Shown piece by piece: positions 8,683-16,710 of a DNA stretch of 64,000 nt (within the stretch, counting starts at the first letter, position 1; the number at the start of each line of letters is the position of its first letter). Location: positions 1-64,000 of the forward strand of contig PBYQ01000016.1 of assembly GCA_002729695.1 (NCBI GenBank), written 5' to 3'. A model generated the notes under the pieces. It ran no database searches. It was not told where the DNA came from and was given only the letters and a program-made list of their open reading frames with translations. Position numbers and translations under genes: made by a program. The stretch comes from Citromicrobium sp. (GTDB lineage: Bacteria; Pseudomonadota; Alphaproteobacteria; Sphingomonadales; Sphingomonadaceae).

Positions 8683-9145
8683 GGGTTTCCCTTTGCGTGT
8701 GTTCGATGTGTGATCGAACAATGCGTGGGAAGCGTGGGTGTTTCGGGAGGGCGGCGTCCCGATTTTCCTACAGCCTGCCGATCCGCTAGGCCCGACGTGC
8801 TCATTCTCACCGTCGGGCACCTGCTGGAAGGCCGCGCCGTTCCGCCTTTGCGCGGGGACGCGCTTGTGCGAAGCTGATCCGCATGGACGTGCTGCGTGAC
8901 GCCCGAGAAAAACGCCGAAAAAACGCCGATCTGTCACCCTGACGGGTGAGCGTTCCTCGTAAGATATTGAAAAATAGAGTGCCTTTTCCCCGGCTGGCAG
9001 GGTGACACCTGGGTGACACGTGTCACCCTGTCGCTCTTTGCACGCCGCGGATAGGACGCAGCGATCGCGTGCCGGGGGCAAGACGCGATGCCTGCATCGA
9101 CATCTGCTGCCGCTTGGCGACGTGTTGGTCTGGAAGGAAGGGGCG
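8683..9145. other. 463-bp spacer between wrbA and tRNA-Phe, no gene
   Basis: No convincing coding sequence is seen here on either strand. The part near wrbA (to ~8700) supplies its ribosome binding site. The most structured part is 8932-9028, with four copies of an octamer and one 18-bp palindrome (separate entry). An A-rich stretch lies around 8970 (GATATTGAAAAATAG). The rest is unremarkable GC-rich sequence. Confidence 0.6.
8932..9028. promoter_or_regulatory. Cluster of four GGGTGACA/TGTCACCC octamers, including an 18-bp perfect palindrome
   Basis: The octamer GGGTGACA occurs at 9000-9007 and 9011-9018, and its complement TGTCACCC at 8932-8939 and 9021-9028. The last two flank CG to give a perfect 18-bp palindrome at 9011-9028 (GGGTGACACGTGTCACCC). 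The two direct copies are 11 bp apart, about one helical turn. The 8934-8949 copy can also form the small hairpin TCACCC-tgac-GGGTGA. This arrangement suggests a binding site for a dimeric regulator or nucleoid protein. It is ~320 bp upstream of wrbA and ~120 bp downstream of the tRNA, so the controlled gene is unclear. Confidence 0.45.
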
Positions 9146-9220
9146 TGGTGCCCAGGGGCGGAGTCGAACCACCGACACGACGATTTTCAGTCGTCTGCTC
9201 TACCACTGAGCTACCCGGGC
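9146..9220 (-). tRNA. tRNA-Phe (GAA)
   Basis: The minus strand folds into a complete 75-nt cloverleaf. The acceptor stem is GCCCGGG/CCTGGGC with one G-T pair, the D arm GCTC-AGTGGTA-GAGC, the anticodon stem GACGA/TCGTC with loop CTGAAAA (anticodon GAA at 9188-9186), and the T arm GGTGG-TTCGACT-CCGCC. The 3' CCA is encoded. It lies about 100 bp downstream of the yacG stop and reads the same way as the infA-maf-RNase-yacG run. Confidence 0.97.
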
Positions 9221-9323
9221 GTCGCCACGACGACGGACCTGCCTTGGCGGCGGATGGTCCGGCGAGCGAATGAGTGCGCGCCTATGGCGAAGCCTCGGGC
9301 GCTTGGCAAGCCCTATCCCGCGC

Positions 9324-9515
9324 TCAATCCTGTTCGCGGGCAATCTCTTCGGGATCGGCAGGCCTGCCGGGCACGCTGTAGCCGTCGTTGAACCAGCGGT
9401 TCAGGTCCTTGTCGCGGCAGCGTGCGGAGCAGAACGGCGCGTATTCGTCGGTCTGGCGAGGGGACTTGCAGATGGGGCAGGGGCGCTTGGAAAGGGGGCG
9501 TGTGGCTTCGCTCAT
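9324..9515 (-). CDS. yacG: Zinc-ribbon DNA gyrase inhibitor YacG family
   Basis: This 63-aa protein has a four-cysteine zinc site, CPICK near the start and CSARCRDKDLNRW further on, which is the YacG/DUF329 signature. In E. coli YacG binds GyrB and inhibits gyrase. The ATG at 9515 overlaps the stop of the RNase E/G-like gene by 4 bp (ATGA), which favours this start over longer open frame upstream. It is the last gene of the infA-maf-RNase-yacG run, followed by tRNA-Phe. Confidence 0.9.
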   Translation of the reverse strand: MSEATRPLSKRPCPICKSPRQTDEYAPFCSARCRDKDLNRWFNDGYSVPGRPADPEEIAREQD

Positions 9516-10468
9516 GATGCAAGGACTTGGGCGTGCCCCGCATCGAGTGCAAGCATCGCGTCGCGTTCGACCTCGACCTTGCGTCCGCTGCGACGGGCCA
9601 ACTCGGCGAGCCATTCGGGGGCGAGTCGGTCCGCGACCGCCGGGTGCGCGCGCAGCAGCAGGCGCGGGCCTGCGCCTTCGGCCAGTTCGCCGCGCCGCAG
9701 CAGCATCCGCGCTGCCGCTCCTGCGCGGTGAAAGTGGAAGCGGTGGAGCAGCGAGGGTCCTTCGAGGCGGGCGACAAGCTGGACGAAGCCGAAGCCGTTG
9801 ATCGCCGTGCGCTCGTGAGGCCAGTCGTCCAGCGCCTGCCCGAGCGCATCATCCACCGCCCGCCGGTGCGCCTTTTCGGAAAGGGTGGGGAAGTCGATCC
9901 CGATCGACCCCGCCAGATCGAATCGGCGCAAGGTACTCGCAATCGCCGGAACCGCGGCCAGCGCCAGTTCGGGCGCGGGCAGGTCGCCGTCGATATCGAT
10001 GACGCACATCGCAGGCGTCGGGCTGACGATCAGAGATCCACCCGCGAAGGCGACCTCGCCGGTCCACGCGTCGGCCCACACGTCCTCCCACGCACCGGCG
10101 GGGAAGCGGTGGACCGTGGTGCCGTCGGGAATGAAGGAGGGCGAGGCCGCGTCGCTCGCTCCGTCGCGGAGCTGGGTGCCCTGCGCGCGCTTCAGGCGGC
10201 CGCTTTCCGCGATCGGAGCACGGGTGATGCGCACCGCAATTTCGCGCCCCTCGCTCGCGTCGCGGGCCAGGCCCGAGACATTGATCTCGGTGCCCTCGGC
10301 GGTGCGCGCGACTCCGCGCCGGGCCCCTGCGCGGCGCTGGATCAGCCGTGCGGTCGTCACGCCAAGCTCGATATCGCCGGGCCATTGCAGCCTTGCGGCG
10401 CGAACATGCTCGCCTTCGACCAGGATGGCGCGGGTCTCTGCGATCCCGCGCTCGACCAGCCAGGTCAT
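9512..10468 (-). CDS. Short RNase E/G-like protein
   Basis: The 318-aa protein resembles the catalytic part of RNase E/G, which cleaves single-stranded RNA in rRNA maturation and mRNA decay. MCVIDIDGDLP and GSIGIDFPTL match the two acidic metal-binding segments of the DNase I-like subdomain. It is much shorter than RNase G (~490 aa) or RNase E. The N-terminal part is only weakly S1-like, and the Zn-link CPxCxGxG motif is absent; the only cysteine seen is in MCVID. It overlaps yacG by 4 bp and follows maf by 9 bp. RNase activity is inferred from family and context. Confidence 0.82.
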   Translation of the reverse strand: MTWLVERGIAETRAILVEGEHVRAARLQWPGDIELGVTTARLIQRRAGARRGVARTAEGTEINVSGLARDASEGREIAVRITRAPIAESGRLKRAQGTQLRDGASDAASPSFIPDGTTVHRFPAGAWEDVWADAWTGEVAFAGGSLIVSPTPAMCVIDIDGDLPAPELALAAVPAIASTLRRFDLAGSIGIDFPTLSEKAHRRAVDDALGQALDDWPHERTAINGFGFVQLVARLEGPSLLHRFHFHRAGAAARMLLRRGELAEGAGPRLLLRAHPAVADRLAPEWLAELARRSGRKVEVERDAMLALDAGHAQVLAS

Positions 10469-10477
10469 GGCCGCCGC

Positions 10478-11053
10478 TCAGCCAAGCGCGATACCCGCCG
10501 CCTTCAGCAGGGCACGCGTTTCGAACAGCGGCAGTCCGACGACGCCCGAATGGCTGCCGGAGAGAAAGTCGATGAGGCCCGCCGCGCGTCCCTGGATCGC
10601 ATACCCGCCGGCCTTGCCGATGCCTTCGCCACCGGCGGCATAGGCAGCGATCTCTTCGTCGGAAAGCTGCTTGAAACGGACCTGCGAGGCGGCGCAGCGC
10701 GTGCGCTGGGTTCCACTCGCGTCGATGACCGAGATGCACGAATAGACCCGGTGGCGGCGGCCCGAAAGCAGTCGCAGGAAGCGGGTAACGTCGGCTTCGG
10801 AGGCTGCTTGCGGAAGGATGCGTCGTCCGACCGCGACGGTGGTGTCTCCGGCGAGGATAACCTCGTCCTGCGATCGCGGCACGGCGAGTGCCTTCTCGCT
10901 CGCCATACGCTCGGCATAGGGGCGGGGCAGCTCGCCCTTTCGCGGGACCTCGTCGATGTCGGGTGAGCGGATATCGTCCGGGATCACGCCGATCTGCGCG
11001 AGCAGGTCGCGTCGGCGCGGGCTGGAACTGGCGAGAATCAGGCGCGGCGTCAC
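10478..11053 (-). CDS. maf: Maf-family nucleoside triphosphate pyrophosphatase
   Basis: Maf proteins remove non-canonical or excess nucleotides (dTTP/UTP or m7GTP, depending on subgroup) by pyrophosphate hydrolysis. The N-terminus LILASSSPRRRDLLAQIG holds the signature SxSPRR, and the catalytic region EVILAGDTTVAVGRRIL has an acidic residue in 'AGDT'. The middle GKAGGYAIQGRAAGLIDFL and the end 'SHSGVVGLPLFET' are also typical. The start is GTG at 11053. It sits 22 bp after infA. The 191-aa length is usual. The substrate subgroup cannot be fixed by eye. Confidence 0.94.
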   Translation of the reverse strand: MTPRLILASSSPRRRDLLAQIGVIPDDIRSPDIDEVPRKGELPRPYAERMASEKALAVPRSQDEVILAGDTTVAVGRRILPQAASEADVTRFLRLLSGRRHRVYSCISVIDASGTQRTRCAASQVRFKQLSDEEIAAYAAGGEGIGKAGGYAIQGRAAGLIDFLSGSHSGVVGLPLFETRALLKAAGIALG

Positions 11054-11075
11054 GATCCGCTCTACATGTGGTGGA

Positions 11076-11336
11076 TCAGGAAGGCGGGTTGTTCTGCGGG
11101 CCAGGTCCGCCGCGACCCGGCATGAACCGATAGGTGATCCGCCCCTTGGTCAGGTCGTACGGAGTCAGTTCGACCAGCACTTCGTCGCCGGTCAGAACGC
11201 GGATGCGGTTCTTGCGCATCTTGCCCGCGGTGTGACCGAGGATTTCGTGGCCGTTTTCGAGCTCGACCCGGAACATTGCGTTGGGCAGCAGCTCGACCAC
11301 CTTGCCACGCATTTCGAGGAGCTCTTCTTTAGCCAT
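11076..11336 (-). CDS. infA: Translation initiation factor IF-1
   Basis: IF-1 binds the A site of the 30S subunit during initiation. This is an S1-like OB fold: residues 1-72 match bacterial IF-1 closely ([46 protein letters not shown]). It is 86 aa rather than the usual ~72 because of a Gly/Pro/Asn-rich tail after MPGRGG. It heads the infA-maf-RNase-yacG run on the minus strand. There is no clear Shine-Dalgarno before the ATG. Confidence 0.96.
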   Translation of the reverse strand: MAKEELLEMRGKVVELLPNAMFRVELENGHEILGHTAGKMRKNRIRVLTGDEVLVELTPYDLTKGRITYRFMPGRGGPGPQNNPPS

Positions 11337-11532
11337 GAATTGGTCGTGTCCTTATGCAGTTCGTCGAATTTTGCGGCGATTTAGCGATCATGGCGCGAAA
11401 AGGAAAGTGCGCGTCAGCAATGGGAAAGGAACGGGCGACAATCCGTTACGCACCGAAGATTGCAATTCGCTCTTTCGCCTGCAACCCAATGCCCCGGGGC
11501 GGATGCAGGATAATTCAGGAACTACGCCCAAA

Positions 11533-14496
11533 ATGACGTCTCTTCCCCGCCTTGCTACCCGGGTTTCCGCGGTTGCGCTCGCCACGGTCATCTGCATGCC
11601 TGCCCTCGCGCAGGACGCTGTTGGCGATGGCCCCGCCATCGACCAGGCCGCCGAGCCCGAACAGAGCGGCGACCAGACCGAAATCGTCGTGACGGCCCAG
11701 CGGCAGCGCGGTTCGGTCGACACCGATGTGCCCCCGGTCATCGAACTGACCGAGGCCGATATCGCATCCTACGGTGCCGATTCGCTGGCGGACCTGATCG
11801 CCCAGCTGGGCCCGCAGACGGGATCGGGTCGGGGACGTGGGGACGGACGCCCGGTGATCCTAGTCAATGGTCAGCGGATCGCCAATTTCAGGGAACTGCG
11901 CCGATACCCGCCCGAAGCGATCGAGAAGGTCGAAGTCTTCCCCGAAGAGGTTGCGCTGCAGTACGGCTATCCGGCCGATCAGCGCGTTATCAATTTCATC
12001 CTGAAGGACAATTTCAAGGCCCGCGAAATCGAAGTCGAATATGGCGGCTCGCTGGAAGGTGGCACCGATAACGGCGAAATCGAGGTGTCGCAGCTTTCGA
12101 TCAGCGGCCCGCAACGGATCAATATCGCCGCCGAGTTCAACACCACCAGCATGCTGACCGAGGCGGAGCGGGATATCGTGCAGACGCCGGGCACCCAGCC
12201 CACGGTTGCAACCGATCCGGATCCGGCCACGTTCCGCAGTCTGCAAGGCGGGTCGGAAAGCTACGAGCTGGAAGGGTCGTTCAACACCGCGATCGGCGAA
12301 GGCGCGGATGCCAAGGCGATATCGGCGAACCTTTCGGCGGCGCGAAACTATTCGCGCTCTCTGTCGGGGCTGGAAATCGTCACACTGACCGACGGAACCG
12401 AGAGCGAGGTTCGCACGGTCGATGCGGACCCGCTGACCCGTCGTACGCGAAGTACCACGATTTCCGGCGGAGGAGCCTATCGCCAGAGGATCGGCGATTT
12501 CGACTTCGATGCCACGCTCGACGGCACATACAGCGACAGCCAGACCGATATCGATCGGCGCCGCGACCTCTCGATATTGCAGGACCAGGTCGATGCAGGC
12601 CTGATCGAGATCGACGGCCCGCTGCCGGTCATTCCGGGTACCGGAGCGGACCGTTCCAACAGCACGACCTACACGATCGATTCGCTTGCCACGCTACGCG
12701 GCACGCCGCTTCTGCTGCCGGGCGGCGAAGTGAACATGACGCTGGATGGCGGTTACAAATGGAACCGTATCGAAAGCGACGACACGCGTACTGCCCTTGG
12801 CGGGGTCCAGCTGACTCGCGGGCGTATCAATGGCGGGATCAACCTTGGAATTCCGCTGACCAGTCGGCGAGAAGGCTTCCTCGATGCGATCGGCGACCTG
12901 ACGCTGAATGCAGCATTCGGCGTCGATCAGCTTTCCGACTTCGGCACGCTGACCGACCTGACGCTGGGCCTGACATGGAATATCACCGACCGGCTGACCT
13001 TGGGCGCGACGTGGGTCAACCGCGATGCTGCCCCCAGCCTGACCGAACTCGGCGCTCCGAATGTGCAGACGTTCAACGTGCCGGTGTTCGATTTCGCGAC
13101 CGGCGACAATGTGCTGGCGACCGTTACGACCGGCGGCAACGCCGCGCTGCCCGCGTCAAACCAGAACGACTTCAAGCTGAGCGCGAATTACGATCTCGAC
13201 CTGTTCGAACGGGCGAGCATTCTGGTCGAGTTTTTCGACAATAACGCGCGCAATACGACCGAGAGCTTCCCCCTCCTCACTGCGGACATCGAGGCGGCAT
13301 TCCCCGATCGCGTGACGCGTGACGGTGCGGGAACGCTGATTGCGGTCGACCAGACGCCGATCACCTATGCCAAGCGGAACAGCCGTCGCCTGCGCTATGG
13401 CATCAACCTGTTCGGCAAGGTCGGCAAGGCTCGGCCAGAGGAGGAATCGCGCGGCAGCGGTGGTGGACGCCCCGGCGGCGGCGGTTCCGGTGGTCCTCCC
13501 GCAGCGGGTGCGAGCGGCCCGCCCGGCGGCGCAGGGCGCATGGGGCCCGAACAGTTCCAGCAGATGCGGGAGCAATTCTGCGCCAGCGAACCTGGCACGG
13601 TGCCCGACCTGTCGCAGCTTCCGCCCTTCATTCGCGACCGGCTGACCAACGAAGATGGTTCGGTCAACCCGGAACGACTGGCACAGGCGCGCGAGCGAAT
13701 CTGTACCGCCGATGGCGCCGGTGGCCCCGGCGGCCCCGGTGGTTTCGATCCGCAGCAGGTTGCGGCGATCCGCGAAGCGCTGTGCGCGGCACCCGATACG
13801 CCCATCGACCTTGCCAAGCTGCCCGAGGGCCTCCGCCAGAGGCTGACCAACGATGACGGGACGGTAAACGAAGAACGTCTTGCCCGGTTGCGCACGGCGA
13901 TCTGTCAGGCGGAGGGTTCGCAAGCTGGCGAAGGCCAGCGGCGCGGCGGCGGTGGCGGCGGTCGTCGCGGCGGTGGCGGTGGCGGGCCGTTCGGCGGAGG
14001 CGACGGTCAGGGCCGCTGGAGCCTGAGCCTCTATCACTCGATCGAATTCCAGAACACGGCATTGATCGCGGCGGGCGTGCCCGAACTGGACTTCCTCGAT
14101 GGCGATGCCTCCGGCCAGTCGGGCGGGGTGGCGCGCCACCAGGTCGAACTGGAGGGCGGGCTGTTCTACGAAGGCGTTGGCGCGCGCCTTAGCGGCAAAT
14201 ACCAGGGGCCGACCCGGGTCGACGGCAGCGACACGACCGGTGCGCAGGATCTCTATTTCGGCGATCTCGTGACGTTCGACCTGCGGCTGTTCGCGAACCT
14301 GGAGCAGCAGAAATGGCTTACCGGCGAGACACCGGGCTTCTTCAAGGGTGCGCGCCTCTCGCTGAGGGTCGATAACCTCTTCAACACGCGTCAGGATGTG
14401 GTCGACGGCAACGGGGTTACTCCCACCCGCTTCCAGCCGGCACTGATCGATCCGCTCGGGCGAACGGTTTCCTTAGAGTTTCGCAAGCTGTTCTGA
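11533..14496 (+). CDS. TonB-dependent receptor-like outer-membrane protein with Gly-rich repeat insert
   Basis: This ~987-aa protein starts at ATG 11533, which begins a signal peptide (MTSLPRLATRVSAVALATVI, cleavage after PALAQ). An in-frame ATG at 11503 is possible. Residues ~50-150 look like a plug domain: ELTEADIASYGADSLADLIA, then GRPVILVNGQRIANFRELRR and IEKVEVFPEEVALQYGYP. A long beta-rich barrel region follows, and the end VSLEFRKLF fits an outer-membrane C-terminal strand. No clear TonB box is seen. Residues ~640-830 hold Gly-rich linkers and two copies of a ~55-aa module (separate entry), which interrupt the barrel. It stands alone, divergent from infA; substrate unknown. Confidence 0.85.
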   Translation: MTSLPRLATRVSAVALATVICMPALAQDAVGDGPAIDQAAEPEQSGDQTEIVVTAQRQRGSVDTDVPPVIELTEADIASYGADSLADLIAQLGPQTGSGRGRGDGRPVILVNGQRIANFRELRRYPPEAIEKVEVFPEEVALQYGYPADQRVINFILKDNFKAREIEVEYGGSLEGGTDNGEIEVSQLSISGPQRINIAAEFNTTSMLTEAERDIVQTPGTQPTVATDPDPATFRSLQGGSESYELEGSFNTAIGEGADAKAISANLSAARNYSRSLSGLEIVTLTDGTESEVRTVDADPLTRRTRSTTISGGGAYRQRIGDFDFDATLDGTYSDSQTDIDRRRDLSILQDQVDAGLIEIDGPLPVIPGTGADRSNSTTYTIDSLATLRGTPLLLPGGEVNMTLDGGYKWNRIESDDTRTALGGVQLTRGRINGGINLGIPLTSRREGFLDAIGDLTLNAAFGVDQLSDFGTLTDLTLGLTWNITDRLTLGATWVNRDAAPSLTELGAPNVQTFNVPVFDFATGDNVLATVTTGGNAALPASNQNDFKLSANYDLDLFERASILVEFFDNNARNTTESFPLLTADIEAAFPDRVTRDGAGTLIAVDQTPITYAKRNSRRLRYGINLFGKVGKARPEEESRGSGGGRPGGGGSGGPPAAGASGPPGGAGRMGPEQFQQMREQFCASEPGTVPDLSQLPPFIRDRLTNEDGSVNPERLAQARERICTADGAGGPGGPGGFDPQQVAAIREALCAAPDTPIDLAKLPEGLRQRLTNDDGTVNEERLARLRTAICQAEGSQAGEGQRRGGGGGGRRGGGGGGPFGGGDGQGRWSLSLYHSIEFQNTALIAAGVPELDFLDGDASGQSGGVARHQVELEGGLFYEGVGARLSGKYQGPTRVDGSDTTGAQDLYFGDLVTFDLRLFANLEQQKWLTGETPGFFKGARLSLRVDNLFNTRQDVVDGNGVTPTRFQPALIDPLGRTVSLEFRKLF
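13549..13908 (+). repeat. Two-copy ~55-aa module inside the receptor, set in Gly-rich linkers
   Basis: Copy 1 covers residues ~673-725 (13549-13707) and copy 2 residues ~739-792 (13747-13908). They share the pattern R-E-x-x-C-A ... D-L-x-x-L-P ... R-x-R-L-T-N-[ED]-D-G-[ST]-V-N-x-E-R-L-A-x-x-R-x-x-I-C-x-A. Each copy has two cysteines, one near each end, so each could close a disulfide in the periplasm or at the surface. Gly-rich linkers lie before (13453-13548), between (13711-13746) and after (13918-14010). Confidence 0.85.
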
Positions 14497-14513
14497 CCGG
14501 CGCATCCCGGAGT

Positions 14514-14545
14514 CCCCCGCGATACTCGAAAGGATCGCGGAGGGG
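14514..14545 (+). terminator. Possible terminator hairpin after the receptor gene
   Basis: CCGCGAT (14517-14523) pairs with ATCGCGG (14534-14540), extended by CCC/GGG with one bulged A, around a 10-nt loop. It starts 18 bp after the receptor stop codon. There is no T-run after it, so it may be Rho-assisted or only an mRNA-stabilising hairpin. Confidence 0.45.
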
Positions 14546-14650
14546 CCGGGGTGGCCGAACCGACGGGGTTTCCGACCGAACGGACGGCCTGCGCGGATAA
14601 CCCGCCCCGCGCGCTGGCAAGCAGCGAGCGGGCCGCCTATCTAGCGGGCC

Positions 14651-16612
14651 ATGTCGGACAGCAAGGCCAACCGTCCCCACGACCCGCGTGGCAAGGAGCG
14701 TTTCAACGAGGAACGTGCCGCCTATACGGTCGCGAGCGCGCAGCCCGATCTGGAAGCCGGAGTCAAGGCGATCCGCGAGACGGTGAAAACGCTGCCGCCG
14801 CGCCCGGGCGTGTACCGCATGCTCGATGCGCGCGGCGACGTGCTCTATGTGGGCAAGGCGCGCAGCCTGAAGGCGCGCGTGGCGAACTACACGCAGATCA
14901 ACGCGCTCACCAATCGACTCCAGCGGATGGTCAGCCAGACGCGCAGCATGGAGATCGTGACGACGAACAGCGAGGCGGGCGCGCTGTTGCTCGAAGCGCA
15001 GTTCATCAAGCGCTACCGCCCGCCGTTCAACGTGCTCCTGCGCGACGACAAGAGCTTTCCCTTCATCCTGCTTCGCGCCGATCATGCCTTCCCGCGCATC
15101 CACAAGCATCGCGGGGCGCGACGTGCCAAGGGCAATTACTACGGGCCGTTCGCCAGCGCGGGTTCGGTCAACAAGACGCTTAATGCGTTGCAGAAGCTCT
15201 TCCTGCTAAGATCCTGCACAGACAGCTTTTTCTCCAATCGCGACCGGCCCTGCCTGCTCTACCAGATCAAGCGCTGCTCGGCCCCCTGCGTCGGGCGGAT
15301 CGACGAGGCCGGGTACGAAGAGCTGGTCCAGCAGGCCAAGGATTTCCTCGGTGGCAAGTCCTCTGCCGTCCAGCAGGACCTCGAAAAGCAGATGGCAGAG
15401 GCTGCGGAGAAGCTCGACTTCGAAACCGCCGCGATACTGCGCGACCGGCTGCGCGCGGCGACCTTCATTCAGGGCGCGCAGGCCGTGAACGCGACCGGGG
15501 TGGGCGATGCGGACGTCTTCGCGCTCGCTGCCAAGGGCGGGCAGATCGCGGTGCAGGCGTTCTTCATCCGCGGCGGGCAGAACTGGGGCCACCGCGCGTT
15601 CTTCCCCACGCACACGCAGGATGTCGACAAGGACGAAGTCCTCGCTCGCGTCATCATGCAGTTCTACGAAGAAGTGCCTCCGCCGCGCACCGTGCTGGTC
15701 GACCGGGCGCTGCCCGAGGGCGATTTGCTGGCGCAGGCGCTGTGCGAGGCGGCAGAGCACAAGGTCGAGATTTCGGTGCCCCAGCGTGGCGACCGGCGGC
15801 GGCTGATGGAGCAGGCGCAGCGCAACGCGATCGACGCGCTGGATCGGCGGCTCGCGGAGTCGGGCACCAAGGCGAAGCTCAACCGCGATCTGGCCGAATT
15901 CCTCGAACTCGAAGAGCCGCCGCAGCGCATCGAGATTTACGACAACTCGCATATCCAGGGCGCCAAGGCGGTGGGCGCCATGGTCGTGGCGGGGCCGGAG
16001 GGGTTCGAGAAAGGCCAGTACCGCAAGTTCAACATCAAGACTGCGCAGACCAACGACGATTTCGGCATGATGCGCGAGGTGATGCAGCGCCGCTTCCGCA
16101 ATCTCGCCGAAAATCCCGATGGCGAGGAGGGCAAACGCAACAGCCACGAGACCGTGTGGCCCGATCTCGTCCTGCTCGATGGCGGCAAGGGGCAGATGTC
16201 GACCGTGCGCGATACGCTGGCCGAAATGGGGATCGACAACGTACCGCTGATCGCCATCGCCAAGGGGCCGGACCACGGGCGCGAGGGGCGCGAGGTGTTC
16301 CACTTCCCCGACGGGCGCGAGAAGACGCTGCCGGTCAATTCGCCGCTGCTGTTCCACCTCCAGAACCTGCGCGACGAAGTCCACCGCTACGTGATCGGCG
16401 CGCACCGCGCCAAGCGGAGCCGCGCCATCACCGCCTCACCGCTGGACGAGATTTCCGGCATCGGCCCGGCGCGCAAGCGCGCGCTGCTGCTGCATTTCGG
16501 CACTGCGGGCAAGGTCCGCGCGGCGGCGCTCGACGACCTCAAGCGTGCCCCCGGGATCAGCGATGCCGTGGCGCAGCAAGTGTTCGATTTCTATCACGCC
16601 GGAGCCAGCTGA
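14651..16612 (+). CDS. uvrC: Excinuclease ABC subunit C
   Basis: UvrC makes both incisions around damage recognised by UvrAB in nucleotide excision repair. The 653 aa contain a GIY-YIG nuclease (from ~50: GVYRMLDARGDVLYVGKARS), a cysteine-bearing region (SCTDSFFSNRDRPCLLYQIK then RCSAPCVGRI), the UVR motif binding UvrB (EKQMAEAAEKLDFETAAILR), a C-terminal RNase H-like nuclease with IEIYDNSHIQGAKAVGAMVV and DLVLLDGGKGQ, and helix-hairpin-helix repeats near the end (LDEISGIGPARKRALL). All domains look intact. The first ~45 residues are a charged extension. It is preceded by 154 bp with a hairpin and followed by an unrelated gene. Confidence 0.96.
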   Translation: MSDSKANRPHDPRGKERFNEERAAYTVASAQPDLEAGVKAIRETVKTLPPRPGVYRMLDARGDVLYVGKARSLKARVANYTQINALTNRLQRMVSQTRSMEIVTTNSEAGALLLEAQFIKRYRPPFNVLLRDDKSFPFILLRADHAFPRIHKHRGARRAKGNYYGPFASAGSVNKTLNALQKLFLLRSCTDSFFSNRDRPCLLYQIKRCSAPCVGRIDEAGYEELVQQAKDFLGGKSSAVQQDLEKQMAEAAEKLDFETAAILRDRLRAATFIQGAQAVNATGVGDADVFALAAKGGQIAVQAFFIRGGQNWGHRAFFPTHTQDVDKDEVLARVIMQFYEEVPPPRTVLVDRALPEGDLLAQALCEAAEHKVEISVPQRGDRRRLMEQAQRNAIDALDRRLAESGTKAKLNRDLAEFLELEEPPQRIEIYDNSHIQGAKAVGAMVVAGPEGFEKGQYRKFNIKTAQTNDDFGMMREVMQRRFRNLAENPDGEEGKRNSHETVWPDLVLLDGGKGQMSTVRDTLAEMGIDNVPLIAIAKGPDHGREGREVFHFPDGREKTLPVNSPLLFHLQNLRDEVHRYVIGAHRAKRSRAITASPLDEISGIGPARKRALLLHFGTAGKVRAAALDDLKRAPGISDAVAQQVFDFYHAGAS

Positions 16613-16710
16613 CTGGCGGCGCCCGGTCGTTCTACTCTCCGTGATTTCGCGGGGTCGTCAGGCGCATAGTTTTGTGTATTCTCGAACATGATTTCTTGGG
16701 GGAGAAAGTC

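Noticed and set aside
8932-9028. Possible CRISPR array or tandem repeat
   Set aside because: Units are only 8 bp, in both orientations and irregularly spaced; fits an operator cluster, not CRISPR.
8934-9206. A 90-codon open frame over the tRNA and the octamer cluster
   Set aside because: Its N-terminus [10 protein letters not shown] is a translation of the tRNA, a common false gene.
9527-10966. A 479-codon + strand frame opposite the RNase G-like and maf genes
   Set aside because: Antisense shadow; the minus-strand genes have real family motifs and overlapping starts and stops.
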